Assembly (NCBI GenBank): GCA_030657355.1
Contig: CP131057.1
Coordinates: forward strand, 269,501 to 333,500
Length of the DNA stretch: 64,000 nucleotides
Direction of reading: 5' to 3'
Source of the DNA: Radicibacter daui
GTDB taxonomy: Bacteria; Pseudomonadota; Alphaproteobacteria; Radicibacterales; Radicibacteraceae
Shown piece after piece: positions 24,951 to 32,915 of this stretch. Position 1 is the first letter of the stretch. Each line of letters starts with the position of its first letter. Below the pieces are notes generated by a model. That model was not told the DNA's origin and did not search any database. It saw only the letters and a list, made by a program, of their open reading frames with translations. The position numbers and the translations under genes are program-made.

Positions 24951-25625
24951 TTAAAGCGAGCGGTCGACGAGGCCGTTTTCGATGGCGTAGCGGGTAAGGC
25001 CCGCCGTGGTGCCGATGCCCAGCTTTTTCTTGATGTTCTTGCGATGGGTCTCGACGGTGTGTTCGCTGATGCCGAGTTCGGCGGCGGCATCGCGGTTGCT
25101 TTTGCCGGTGGCGATCAGCAGCAGCACGGCCTGCTCACGCGTCGTCAGCACGATGGCCTCGCGCTCGTCGCGGTTACGCTCCAGCAGGGCATCGTAAACA
25201 CCGGCGGAGAAGTAGGTGCCACCGGCGGCAACCGCCTCGATAGCCTTGACGATCTCGTCGGTGGAGACGTCCTTCAGGATATAGCCGCAGGCCCCGTGCA
25301 TGACAGAGGTGGAGATATATTCCCGGCTGTCATGCATCGAGAGCATCAGCACACGGGCCGAGGGCAACTGCTCGCGGAAAAGCTCCAGCGCATCGATGCC
25401 GTTTACCTGCGGCATGTTGATATCCATCAGCACCACGGCCGGCCGGGTGGCGAGCGCCACCTCAAGGCCGGTGGTGGCGAGCGGCGCAGCGCCAACCACC
25501 TCCAGATGGTCATAGGTCTCCAGGATGGCGCGCAGCCCGTCCAGAACCAGCGGGTGATTGTCGATGAGCAGCACCTTGATCGGGTGCTGCGGGGCGAGGG
25601 CGGTTTTTTGCGTCTGGGCCGTCAT
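24951..25625 (-). CDS. LuxR/NarL-type response regulator
   Basis: The 224-residue protein has a receiver domain with the phospho-acceptor Asp in VVLMDINMPQ and Lys in YILKDVS. A C-terminal LuxR HTH follows (TREQAVLLLIATGKSNRDAAAELGISEHTVETHRKNIKKKLG). It is encoded after its sensor kinase with a four-base stop-start overlap (25622-25625). The pair points toward the TakPQM-like operon on the other strand and is its best candidate regulator. Confidence 0.92.
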   Translation of the reverse strand: MTAQTQKTALAPQHPIKVLLIDNHPLVLDGLRAILETYDHLEVVGAAPLATTGLEVALATRPAVVLMDINMPQVNGIDALELFREQLPSARVLMLSMHDSREYISTSVMHGACGYILKDVSTDEIVKAIEAVAAGGTYFSAGVYDALLERNRDEREAIVLTTREQAVLLLIATGKSNRDAAAELGISEHTVETHRKNIKKKLGIGTTAGLTRYAIENGLVDRSL

Positions 25626-26998
25626 GCGGCTTCTCCTGCTGCCGGCCGTGCCATCAGCGTTCCGACGGGCAGCTGCGCCGTCAGTGTGGTGCCCTTGGCC
25701 GAACTTTCCACCAGCAACTGGCCGCCGAAATGGGCCATGCGCTCCTGCATGTTGCGCAAGCCAAGGCCGGCGCGGCGTTTGTCGGTGGCGGCAAAGCCGC
25801 GGCCATTGTCGCTGATCTGCATCTGGATACGCCCGCGCTGGCTGGAGAAACGCACGGTCACCGCCGTGGCCCCGGCATGGCGCTCGATATTGGTAAGGGC
25901 TTCCTGCGCCACGCGGTACAGCGCGATGCGCGCCTCCGGCACCAGCATGTGCTTGAAGGCTACGCTGTCGAGCGTGGCGGGGATGTTGTTGCGTTCGGAG
26001 AAATTCTCCACCAGCGCCTTGAGCGCGGTGGTAAGGCCGAGGTCATCGATCACGCCGGGGCGCAGATCGTGCGAGATGCGGCGTACTTCCTTGATGGCGT
26101 CGTTGAGGGCGCCGGCGCCCTTTTCTATGGCGGCAAGTGCCTCGGGACTTTCCGCCGTCACGCGCCTTCGGGCCAGATCGAGCGCGTAGCGCACACCGAC
26201 GAGGTTCTGCGAGATGCCGTCATGCAGCTCGCGCGCGATGCGCAGGCGCTCTTCTTCCTGGGTATCGATGACGCGCTGCGTCAGTTCCTTGAGCTTGGTA
26301 TCGGCAAGGCGCTGCTGGCGTACATTGATGAACATGCAGGTAAAGAAGACCAGCAGCACCGAGGGGATGGCGATGATGGTGACGGTAAAGAAGGTGCGGG
26401 TGATGGTGGCGCGCAGATCGGCATCGGCCGCACGGGTCTTGGCAAACACGTCATCCAGATAGACGCCGGTGCCCAGCATCCAGTGCCATTTGTCGAGCCC
26501 CACAGCGTAGGAAAGCTTGTCGGCAACTTCGCCGGTCGAGGGTTTTTCCCATTTGTAGCGGAAGATGCCGCCGCCTTCCCTGGCCCGTTCGATCAACTGG
26601 GCGATGACATGCTTGCCATCCGGGTCGACGAGATCGATCCAGTTCTTGCCCGGGCGGAAAGGCTGGCGAGGGTGCACGACACCAAGGCCGTTATAGTCGT
26701 AGACGAAGAAATAACCGTCCTCGCCATATTCGATATTGCCGAGGATCTGCTTCACCTTCTCCTTCGCCGCCTCGTCATCCGGCCCGGCCGCATCATAGAT
26801 ATCCTGGATGGAGGAGAGGGCGAGCTTGGTCAGTTTTTCCAGCTCCGCCTGCTTGGCCTCCAGCATGTGGTGCTCGAAGGTCTCGATGCTGGCGCGCGCA
26901 AGATTGGTCGATTGCCAGGTGATGAAGGCGGTGATGGCGAGAATGGCAACGACCAGCGGGACGATTGCCAGCGCCAGGATCTGGAGCCGCAAATGCAT
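25622..26998 (-). CDS. Histidine kinase with periplasmic sCache sensor (HisKA_3 type)
   Basis: The 458-residue protein has TM1 (about 8-28) and a periplasmic sCache_2-like domain (about 35-185) with GNIEYGEDGYFFVYDYNGLGVVHPRQ and LSYAVGLDKWHWMLGTGVYLDDV. TM2 follows (about 205-225), then a HisKA_3 dimerisation helix with the phospho-His in ARELHDGISQNL. The ATPase domain has the N box NIERHAGA and G1 box DNGRGFAA. Single-Cache kinases of this group often sense small carboxylates such as acetate, propionate or pyruvate. It is the first gene of the operon with the LuxR-type regulator. Confidence 0.9.
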   Translation of the reverse strand: MHLRLQILALAIVPLVVAILAITAFITWQSTNLARASIETFEHHMLEAKQAELEKLTKLALSSIQDIYDAAGPDDEAAKEKVKQILGNIEYGEDGYFFVYDYNGLGVVHPRQPFRPGKNWIDLVDPDGKHVIAQLIERAREGGGIFRYKWEKPSTGEVADKLSYAVGLDKWHWMLGTGVYLDDVFAKTRAADADLRATITRTFFTVTIIAIPSVLLVFFTCMFINVRQQRLADTKLKELTQRVIDTQEEERLRIARELHDGISQNLVGVRYALDLARRRVTAESPEALAAIEKGAGALNDAIKEVRRISHDLRPGVIDDLGLTTALKALVENFSERNNIPATLDSVAFKHMLVPEARIALYRVAQEALTNIERHAGATAVTVRFSSQRGRIQMQISDNGRGFAATDKRRAGLGLRNMQERMAHFGGQLLVESSAKGTTLTAQLPVGTLMARPAAGEAA

Positions 26999-27047
26999 GG
27001 GGCTGCTGCCTTAAGGATGCGGGGGAGTTCGAGTGATGATTAGCGGC

Positions 27048-27788
27048 TTATAGCGCGTTTTGACCGGCGAGGGCAGACGGTTGCGGTGGCGCAGCCGTGA
27101 CGTCTGCAATTACCCGCCGCAGGACGTTCAGGAGAATTGCCGGTTGTTCGAGTGGCACATAGTGCCCGCAGCGGGGCACCGGCAAAAACGTGCCCTTCTG
27201 TGCGCTATTGGCCAATTGCGCGCTGTGGCGTGGGCCCGGCGCCGTATCATCCTCGCCCGATATCACCACAATCGGAGCAGCAAGCCTGCGGACGATATCT
27301 GACCGGTCGAGGCGACTGTGAAAGGCAAGGATGCCGTTGCAGAGCGCCTGTCGACCCTGGCGCAACGCAACCGCGCTTGCTGCGGCGATAACAGGGGCGG
27401 CGGTTTCTTGTGAAAAAAGCGGCGCCCAGTAGCGCCGCCAGGCGGGCACGACATCGCCTTGTGCCAGAAGCGCAAGAGCGCTGTCTCGCAGATTCGGGTC
27501 GTGGCGATGGGCCGCTTTGGTGCCGATAAGCACGAGAGCAGCAACCCGCTCCGGCGCCAGGGAGGCTACCTCAATGGCACAGGAACCGCCAACCGAACAG
27601 CCGACGACAATCAGCTTTTGCTGTTTGACCGGTTCGAGAGCCGCCTTGGCCCACTCTTCCAGCGAGGCGCCATAACCATAAAGCGTCGGTGCGTAGGTGG
27701 CGCCGGGAAGTATGCCGCCAAACGCATCCCACATGCTGCCATCAAGCGGCAAGGCGTGCAGAAAGAGGATGGCGAGATCGTCATTCAT
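27048..27788 (-). CDS. Alpha/beta-hydrolase
   Basis: The 246-residue protein has the alpha/beta-hydrolase core: LFLHALPLDGSMWDAFGG (oxyanion strand), nucleophile Ser in VVGCSVGGSCA, acid Asp in GEDDTAPGP and His in RCGHYVPLEQP. This triad is complete. Relatives include 3-oxoadipate enol-lactonase-like and other small-ester hydrolases. I start at ATG 27788, which overlaps the stop of the AbrB-like gene (ATGAATGA); ATG 27794 is the alternative. Being translated together with an AbrB-type DNA-binding protein instead of a toxin is unusual. Substrate unknown. Confidence 0.85.
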   Translation of the reverse strand: MNDDLAILFLHALPLDGSMWDAFGGILPGATYAPTLYGYGASLEEWAKAALEPVKQQKLIVVGCSVGGSCAIEVASLAPERVAALVLIGTKAAHRHDPNLRDSALALLAQGDVVPAWRRYWAPLFSQETAAPVIAAASAVALRQGRQALCNGILAFHSRLDRSDIVRRLAAPIVVISGEDDTAPGPRHSAQLANSAQKGTFLPVPRCGHYVPLEQPAILLNVLRRVIADVTAAPPQPSALAGQNAL

Positions 27789-27999
27789 GCCCATTACGAT
27801 CGCGGAAACCTTCAGTTCGAGCGTGGCGCGCCATTCCATGCAGGCTGTCCCGATCAGGGACCGGGATAAGCAGCAGCCCTTCACCCTTGGGCAGAAATAC
27901 AAATTCCTGTCCTGCCTGCCAGTGCCGGGCGCGGCAAATAGCTTCAGGAACAACAACTTCGAAATTATTCGAGAGGGTAGTCTTATTGCGATTTTCCAT
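27781..27999 (-). CDS. AbrB/MazE-type swapped-hairpin DNA-binding protein
   Basis: The 72-residue protein begins NKTTLSNNFEVVVPEAICRARHWQAGQEFVFLP, the SpoVT-AbrB barrel typical of antitoxins such as VapB and MazE, followed by a short basic tail. Antitoxins usually precede a PIN or MazF toxin; here the next gene, overlapping by eight bases, is an alpha/beta-hydrolase. It may be a transcription repressor of this pair, or an antitoxin relic. I start at ATG 27999 because upstream reading lacks similarity. The 170-bp gap to the divergent ThDP gene holds its promoter. Confidence 0.8.
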   Translation of the reverse strand: MENRNKTTLSNNFEVVVPEAICRARHWQAGQEFVFLPKGEGLLLIPVPDRDSLHGMARHARTEGFRDRNGHE

Positions 28000-28169
28000 G
28001 GCAGCCCCTGCCGATATCAGAGCCGCAACACTATAGCATGGCAACCACGGTGCCGGATGCCCAGGCACCTGCCTGCCAGCGGTATTTTATCCTGCCGTGA
28101 CCACCGGCCCTGTGCCATTTTCCCTGCCGAACCTGATTTGACGTTGCAGAGAGCTGAACGGAAAAGCCG

Positions 28170-29738
28170 ATGACTGAAACCCTCTCCATCCCGATGAACG
28201 GCGCCGAAAGCATGGTGCGGACCCTGCTGGCGAGCGGGGTCGAGGTGTGTTTTGGCAATCCGGGCACCTCGGAGATGCATTTTGTCAGCGCGCTCGACCG
28301 GGTGGAGGGCATGCGCGCGGTGCTCGGGCTGTTCGAAGGGGTGGTGACGGGCGCGGCGGATGGCTATGCGCGCATGGCCGGCAAGCCAGCGGCAACATTG
28401 CTGCATCTGGGCCCGGGCCTCGCCAATGGCGTTGCCAATCTGCACAACGCCCGCAAGGCGGGCACGCCCATGGTCAATATCATCGGTGATCATGCCACGG
28501 CGCATCAGCGCTATGACGCGCCGCTGACCTCCGATGTGGAGGCGATTGCCCGGCCGGTATCGCACTGGGTGGCGCGGGTGCGCGGTGCGGCGAATGCTGC
28601 GGCCGATGTGGCGCGAGCGGTGCAGGCCGCCCGGCAGGCGCCGGGCCAGATCGCGAGCCTTATTTTGCCGGCGGACAGTGCCTGGGATACGGCGGACGGG
28701 GTGGCGCCGGCCTTGCCGGTGGAAGGGCCGGCGGCGGTCGGCGAGGGGGCCATCGGCCGCAGCGTTGCCGCCCTGCGTACCGGCGGCAAGGTTGCCTTTC
28801 TGCTGCGCGGAGCGGCGCTGCAGGGGCGAGGGCTGGCGGCGGCGGCCCGGATTGCGGCGGCCACCGGCGCCCGGCTTGTATGCGATACCTTTGCCCCGCG
28901 TGTGGAGCGTGGCGCGGGCCGTGTGGTGGTGGAGCGGCTGCCTTACCGGCCAGAGCCGGCCATCGCCTTCCTGCAAGGCACCGAAACGCTGATCCTTGTG
29001 GGTGCGCAGGCGCCGATTGCCTTCTTTGCCTATCCGGGCCAGCCGAGCGAACTGACCCCGCCGGGTTGCCGCCCGCTGGTGCTGGCCCATCCGCATGAAG
29101 ATGGTGTAGCGGCACTGGAAGCGCTGGCGGACGCTGTTGCCTCCGGCCCTGTCGCAGCACCGGGCCCCCGGCTTTATCCGGCGCTGGAGCGTAATGCCGC
29201 CTTCGGCGCCGAAGCCGTGCTGCGGACGGTGGCGCATCTGCTACCCGAAGGGGCGATTGTGAGTGACGAAACCATCAGCGCCGGTTTTCCGCATTACGCG
29301 CTTTTTGATGGTGCCCGGCCGCATGACTGGCTGCAGCTGGCCGGCGGGGCTATCGGCGACGGCATGCCGGTGGCTACCGGCGCCGCCATCGCCTGCCCGG
29401 GCCGCAAGGTGGTGAACCTGCAGGCCGATGGCAGCGCCATGTACACGCTGCAGTCGCTGTGGACGCAGGCCCGGGAAAAGCTGGATGTCACCACCGTGAT
29501 CTTTGCCAACCGGGCCTATCAGGTGCTGGTGGAGGAACTGAAGGGCGTGGGCGCGGGCACGGCGGGCAGCAAGGCCTTCTCCATGCTCGACCTCAACAAT
29601 CCCGCACTCGACTGGGTGCAGCTTGCCGGAGGCATGGGGGTGGAGGCCGTACGTGTCAGTGACAGCGCCGGCTTTGCCGATGCCTTTGCCGCGGCGATGA
29701 AGCGGCCGGGACCCTTCCTGATCGAAGCGCTGATCTGA
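28170..29738 (+). CDS. Acetolactate-synthase-like ThDP-dependent enzyme
   Basis: The 522-residue protein has three ThDP-enzyme domains. The Pyr domain has the catalytic glutamate Glu56 (GLFEGVVTGAADGYARM). A middle domain covers about 190-335. The PP domain has the ThDP/metal motif, here QADGSAMYT followed about 30 residues later by FANRAYQVL. The usual GDG is ADG in this protein. Members include acetolactate synthase, benzoylformate decarboxylase and related carboligases; the 522-residue length and HYALFDGARPHDW suggest the benzoylformate-decarboxylase-like branch. No ilvN-type small subunit follows. Reaction is not assigned. It is divergent from the AbrB-hydrolase pair. Confidence 0.82.
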   Translation: MTETLSIPMNGAESMVRTLLASGVEVCFGNPGTSEMHFVSALDRVEGMRAVLGLFEGVVTGAADGYARMAGKPAATLLHLGPGLANGVANLHNARKAGTPMVNIIGDHATAHQRYDAPLTSDVEAIARPVSHWVARVRGAANAAADVARAVQAARQAPGQIASLILPADSAWDTADGVAPALPVEGPAAVGEGAIGRSVAALRTGGKVAFLLRGAALQGRGLAAAARIAAATGARLVCDTFAPRVERGAGRVVVERLPYRPEPAIAFLQGTETLILVGAQAPIAFFAYPGQPSELTPPGCRPLVLAHPHEDGVAALEALADAVASGPVAAPGPRLYPALERNAAFGAEAVLRTVAHLLPEGAIVSDETISAGFPHYALFDGARPHDWLQLAGGAIGDGMPVATGAAIACPGRKVVNLQADGSAMYTLQSLWTQAREKLDVTTVIFANRAYQVLVEELKGVGAGTAGSKAFSMLDLNNPALDWVQLAGGMGVEAVRVSDSAGFADAFAAAMKRPGPFLIEALI

Positions 29739-29863
29739 TCTGTCGCCAACACCGATTGTTCGCATCCCGCACTTGTTGCGGCATTTCGAACAAGGTTGCA
29801 GGCTGCGGCAACACGAAGCGCCCGATCTTGAAAACAGGGCCATAGGCTACAGGGACGGAAAAG

Positions 29864-30985
29864 ATGGTGATGAGACAACCGATCACGCGCGCCGACCATG
29901 TCGGCTCGCTGCTGCGGCCGGCATCGATCAAGAAGGCCCGAGAGAAGTTTTACGGCGAAAAATCGATTTCCGCCGCCGAGCTAAAGGCGGTTGAAGATGA
30001 GGCCATCCGCGAGGAAGTGCGCATCCAGGAATCGCTCGGCCTCAAGGTCGTGACCGATGGCGAGGCGCGCCGCTCCTTCTGGCATTATGACTTCATGGGC
30101 GGGCTCACCGGCTTTGAGCTGGAAGAGCGCGCCCCTTCCGAAGGCGTTCAGTTCCACGGCGTCAATCTGCGGCCGATCTTCCCGACCATCACCGGCAAGC
30201 TCGATTTCCCCGACGATCACCCGATGCTGGAGCATTTCAAATATCTGGCCTCGGTGACCAGGGTCACGCCCAAGATCTCCATCCCCGGCCCCAGCTGCTG
30301 CCATTTCCGTACCGCCAAGGCCGATATTCATCCGGCCGAGTATGCCGATCTCGACGTGCTGTTTGCCGATCTGGCGAAGACCTATGCCAAGGCTGTGAAG
30401 AAGTTCTACGAGGCGGGCTGCCGCTATCTGCAGATGGATGACATCTTCTTTGCCTATCTGTGCGACCCGAAGATCCGCGAGCAGAAGAAGGCGGAAGGGC
30501 TGGACCCGGACTGGCTCATCGACCATTACGCCAAGATGATGCATGACGCGATCAAGGACCGGCCGGAGGATATGCTGATCGGCATGCATATGTGCCGCGG
30601 CAATTTCAAATCCACCTGGGTTGCCGAAGGTGCCTATGACCCCGCCGCCAATGCCGTTTTCAACAAGACCGGCATCGACGTGTTCTTCATGGAATATGAC
30701 AGCGAACGGGCTGGCGGGCTTGAGCCGCTGAAGCTCCTGCAAAAGGGCAAGCAGCGTGTCTACCCCGGCTTCATCACCACCAAGGTGGCCGAGCTTGAGA
30801 GTCTCGACGACCTCAAGCGCAAGTTCGATGCGGCATCGAAATTCGTCGATCTCGATCAGCTGGGCATCGCGCCGCAATGCGGCTTCGCCTCTACCGAAGA
30901 AGGCAATTCCATCACCGAGGATGACCAGAAGCGCAAGCTGGAGCTGGTGGTGAAAACGGCCGAAGCCATCTGGGGCACGGCCTGA
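29864..30985 (+). CDS. MetE C-terminal-like zinc methyltransferase
   Basis: The 373-residue protein matches the catalytic (C-terminal) half of cobalamin-independent methionine synthase, without the N-terminal half. Zinc ligands are visible: His242 and Cys244 in MHMCRGN, Glu277 in FMEYDSERAG and Cys339 in PQCGFAS. The first strand has ADHVGSLLRP. Such short proteins are a broad family that includes epoxyalkane:CoM transferases and other thiol alkyltransferases, so methionine synthesis is not assured. The gene lies 125 bp after the ThDP enzyme with its own leader, and a terminator follows. Confidence 0.85.
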   Translation: MVMRQPITRADHVGSLLRPASIKKAREKFYGEKSISAAELKAVEDEAIREEVRIQESLGLKVVTDGEARRSFWHYDFMGGLTGFELEERAPSEGVQFHGVNLRPIFPTITGKLDFPDDHPMLEHFKYLASVTRVTPKISIPGPSCCHFRTAKADIHPAEYADLDVLFADLAKTYAKAVKKFYEAGCRYLQMDDIFFAYLCDPKIREQKKAEGLDPDWLIDHYAKMMHDAIKDRPEDMLIGMHMCRGNFKSTWVAEGAYDPAANAVFNKTGIDVFFMEYDSERAGGLEPLKLLQKGKQRVYPGFITTKVAELESLDDLKRKFDAASKFVDLDQLGIAPQCGFASTEEGNSITEDDQKRKLELVVKTAEAIWGTA

Positions 30986-31015
30986 CAAAGGCCTGATGCC
31001 GACCGGTGGTATCGG

Positions 31016-31055
31016 AGCCCGGCCTCGTCTTGAGGGGGAGGAGGCCGGGCTTTTT
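31016..31055 (+). terminator. Terminator after the MetE-like gene
   Basis: AGCCCGGCCTC (31016-31026) pairs perfectly with GAGGCCGGGCT (31041-31051), followed by T-rich bases. It lies between convergent genes. Confidence 0.9.
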
Positions 31056-31083
31056 ATTGATTATAATCAAGCGGCGGCGTGTG

Positions 31084-31602
31084 TTAGCTGGCACGGGCCT
31101 TCAGAGCGGCGCCGGCGAGACCGACAATCCATTCCTGATGCGCATTCAGCATCGGGTTCGGCAGGGTGGCGGCAAGGTCACGCGCCGGTTGTCCGTTCTG
31201 TGTCTCCTGGGTCAGCAGGCGGACACGGCCATGCGGCAAGTCCTCAAACAGCCAGGCGTGATGGACGTCGAGGCGTCCCTCCGCATCACCCTCGACCCAG
31301 CCGTGCCAGGCAATCCGGGCGGGCTTTCCTTCACTCGGCGCTTCAAACTCCGTCACTTCCGCTTCGACAGGAAAGCCGAAGGTCGTGAAACGGAAACGGG
31401 CACCGGCGAAAAGCGTGGGGCCGGGACCATTATGGAAGCGAATGTCCGATGCGTTGCTGTAATAGGCAGGCCAGAGACCGGTATCGACGAGGCAGCCCCA
31501 TACCTCGGCGGCCGAGATTCCGGCGATGGTGATTTCGTTGGAAACATAATTATCGGTGAAGCCGGGAAGGTAGCCTTCGGGCCAGACGATTCTGCTCATC
31601 AT
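31084..31602 (-). CDS. SRPBCC-fold (START-like) protein
   Basis: The 172-residue protein has a SRPBCC/polyketide-cyclase-like layout. A strand (YVSNEITIAGISAAEVWGCL) leads into a helix, then a beta-sheet segment ARFRFTTFGFPVEAEVTEFE, and a C-terminal long helix (LNAHQEWIVGLAGAAL). These proteins bind hydrophobic ligands, but the ligand here is unknown. AGGAG lies five bases before the ATG at 31602. It is divergent from a LysR gene 114 bp away that is its probable regulator. Confidence 0.8.
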   Translation of the reverse strand: MMSRIVWPEGYLPGFTDNYVSNEITIAGISAAEVWGCLVDTGLWPAYYSNASDIRFHNGPGPTLFAGARFRFTTFGFPVEAEVTEFEAPSEGKPARIAWHGWVEGDAEGRLDVHHAWLFEDLPHGRVRLLTQETQNGQPARDLAATLPNPMLNAHQEWIVGLAGAALKARAS

Positions 31603-31704
31603 TCAAGCTCCTGAATTGGATTGGTCGGCAGGGAAGCTGTCCTGGCGACGAATGCTTGACAGATGAAACCGGCCAAGAAATAAATCCAATCGCTATTCAT
31701 AATT

Positions 31705-31729
31705 TCTGACATCATTGTGTCTGATATCA
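31705..31729. promoter_or_regulatory. Direct repeat at the LysR start
   Basis: TCTGACATCA (31705-31714) and TCTGATATCA (31720-31729) are 10-mers 15 bp apart, overlapping the proposed GTG. They may be a LysR site or may only reflect the start region. Confidence 0.3.
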
Positions 31730-32619
31730 GGGCAATCGATCTCAATCTGCTCAGGGCGCTGGACGTCTTGCTTGATGAGCGCAATGTCACACGCGCAGCG
31801 CGTCGGCTGGGTCTGACCCAGCCGGCTGTCAGCGGCATGCTCACGCGCCTGCGGGACAGTTTCGCTGACCCGCTGTTTGTCCGTAGCCAGCGCGGCATTA
31901 TTCCCACGCCACGAGCCTTGGCGCTTGCCATGCCATTGAAGCAGATACTGGCGGAGGTGGAGGGGCTTTTACAGCCGGTCTCTTTTGATCCGGCCGTTGC
32001 TGCTTTTACCCTGACGCTAGCGGCGACAGACTATGCGATGAAGGCCGCTGTATTGCCGCTACTGGCGGTGTTGCGACAGCAGGCCCCGGGAGTAATCGTT
32101 GCCGTCAGACCGGTTGAGGATGACCGGCTCCCCGCCCAGATGGAAAAAGGCGATGTCGATCTAGCCCTGCTCACGCCCGACACGACGCCCGAAGGGCTGC
32201 GCAGCCGGCGACTTTTTGATGAAGGGTATGTTTGCGTCATGCGGGCGGGCCATCCGGACGCGGCAGCAACCGGGCTATCGCTGGACCAGTTCTGTGCGCT
32301 TGATCACGCCATCATGTCCCATAGCGGCAGTGTATTTCAGGGGGTGACAGATACGGCGTTAGCGGCGCTGGGACGAACGCGGCGGGTTGTTGCATCCCTT
32401 CCGAGTTTTCTTGTGTTGCTCGACTTGCTTCGCAGTGGCGACCTCATTGCCATCGTGCCGCGTCGTCTGGTGGCAGGTGTCGAAGGGCTCGTTTATTTCG
32501 AACCCCCGCTGGCGATCCCGGGCTTTACCAAGGTAGTGGCATGGCATGAGAGAACCCATCACGATCCTGCGCACCGATGGGTCCGCTCCCTGCTTGCGCA
32601 ACTATGTGCCGCCGGCTGA
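31717..32619 (+). CDS. LysR-family transcriptional regulator
   Basis: The 300-residue protein has the N-terminal LysR HTH (VTRAARRLGLTQPAVSGMLTRLRDSF, preceded by AIDLNLLRALDVLLDE) and an effector domain from about residue 92. It falls in the same AIDLNLL branch as the regulator at 12056. The best start is GTG 31717, with no strong ribosome site in front, so translation may begin further in. It is divergent from the SRPBCC gene. The following 296-bp gap carries the promoter of the ABC operon. Confidence 0.85.
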   Translation: MSDIRAIDLNLLRALDVLLDERNVTRAARRLGLTQPAVSGMLTRLRDSFADPLFVRSQRGIIPTPRALALAMPLKQILAEVEGLLQPVSFDPAVAAFTLTLAATDYAMKAAVLPLLAVLRQQAPGVIVAVRPVEDDRLPAQMEKGDVDLALLTPDTTPEGLRSRRLFDEGYVCVMRAGHPDAAATGLSLDQFCALDHAIMSHSGSVFQGVTDTALAALGRTRRVVASLPSFLVLLDLLRSGDLIAIVPRRLVAGVEGLVYFEPPLAIPGFTKVVAWHERTHHDPAHRWVRSLLAQLCAAG

Positions 32620-32790
32620 TTTTTACTTTCGTTACCGCAAAAATGGCCGCACACTTTCCGATAACGGCATGGCGCCACAGAGCGCTGGCTGAGGGAGGAA
32701 AGGCAAACTGATATCGGCAAAAGCCGGACAGTCCGCCAAAACGAAAGCGAAAGTTCAGTGATTGCAAAGGCTTGGGCTTGTATGCCCGGG

Positions 32791-32891
32791 CTGTCACAGG
32801 AACTTCCGCGGCCTGTCACAAAAGTTTTAACGACCGGCTCTATCTTCCTTTCAGCGGCGCAATTTTACGACTCGATGCACAGCTGTGCATC
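32791..32891. promoter_or_regulatory. Direct repeat and 18-bp palindrome upstream of the ABC/LacI operon
   Basis: CTGTCACA occurs at 32791-32798 and 32813-32820, two helical turns apart. GATGCACAGCTGTGCATC (32874-32891) is a perfect 18-bp palindrome 24 bp before the first ATG. The operon's own LacI gene makes this its best operator candidate. Confidence 0.6.
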
Positions 32892-32915
32892 CGTGCGCTT
32901 GAGGGATGGAAAGAG

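Noticed and set aside
27781-27999. A classical toxin-antitoxin pair
   Set aside because: The AbrB-like gene has no PIN, MazF or similar toxin next to it; the partner is an alpha/beta-hydrolase, so the label would overstate the evidence.
31016-31090. A small gene in the gap after the MetE-like gene
   Set aside because: The stretch is taken by a terminator hairpin and the convergent gene's stop; no start with ribosome site exists.
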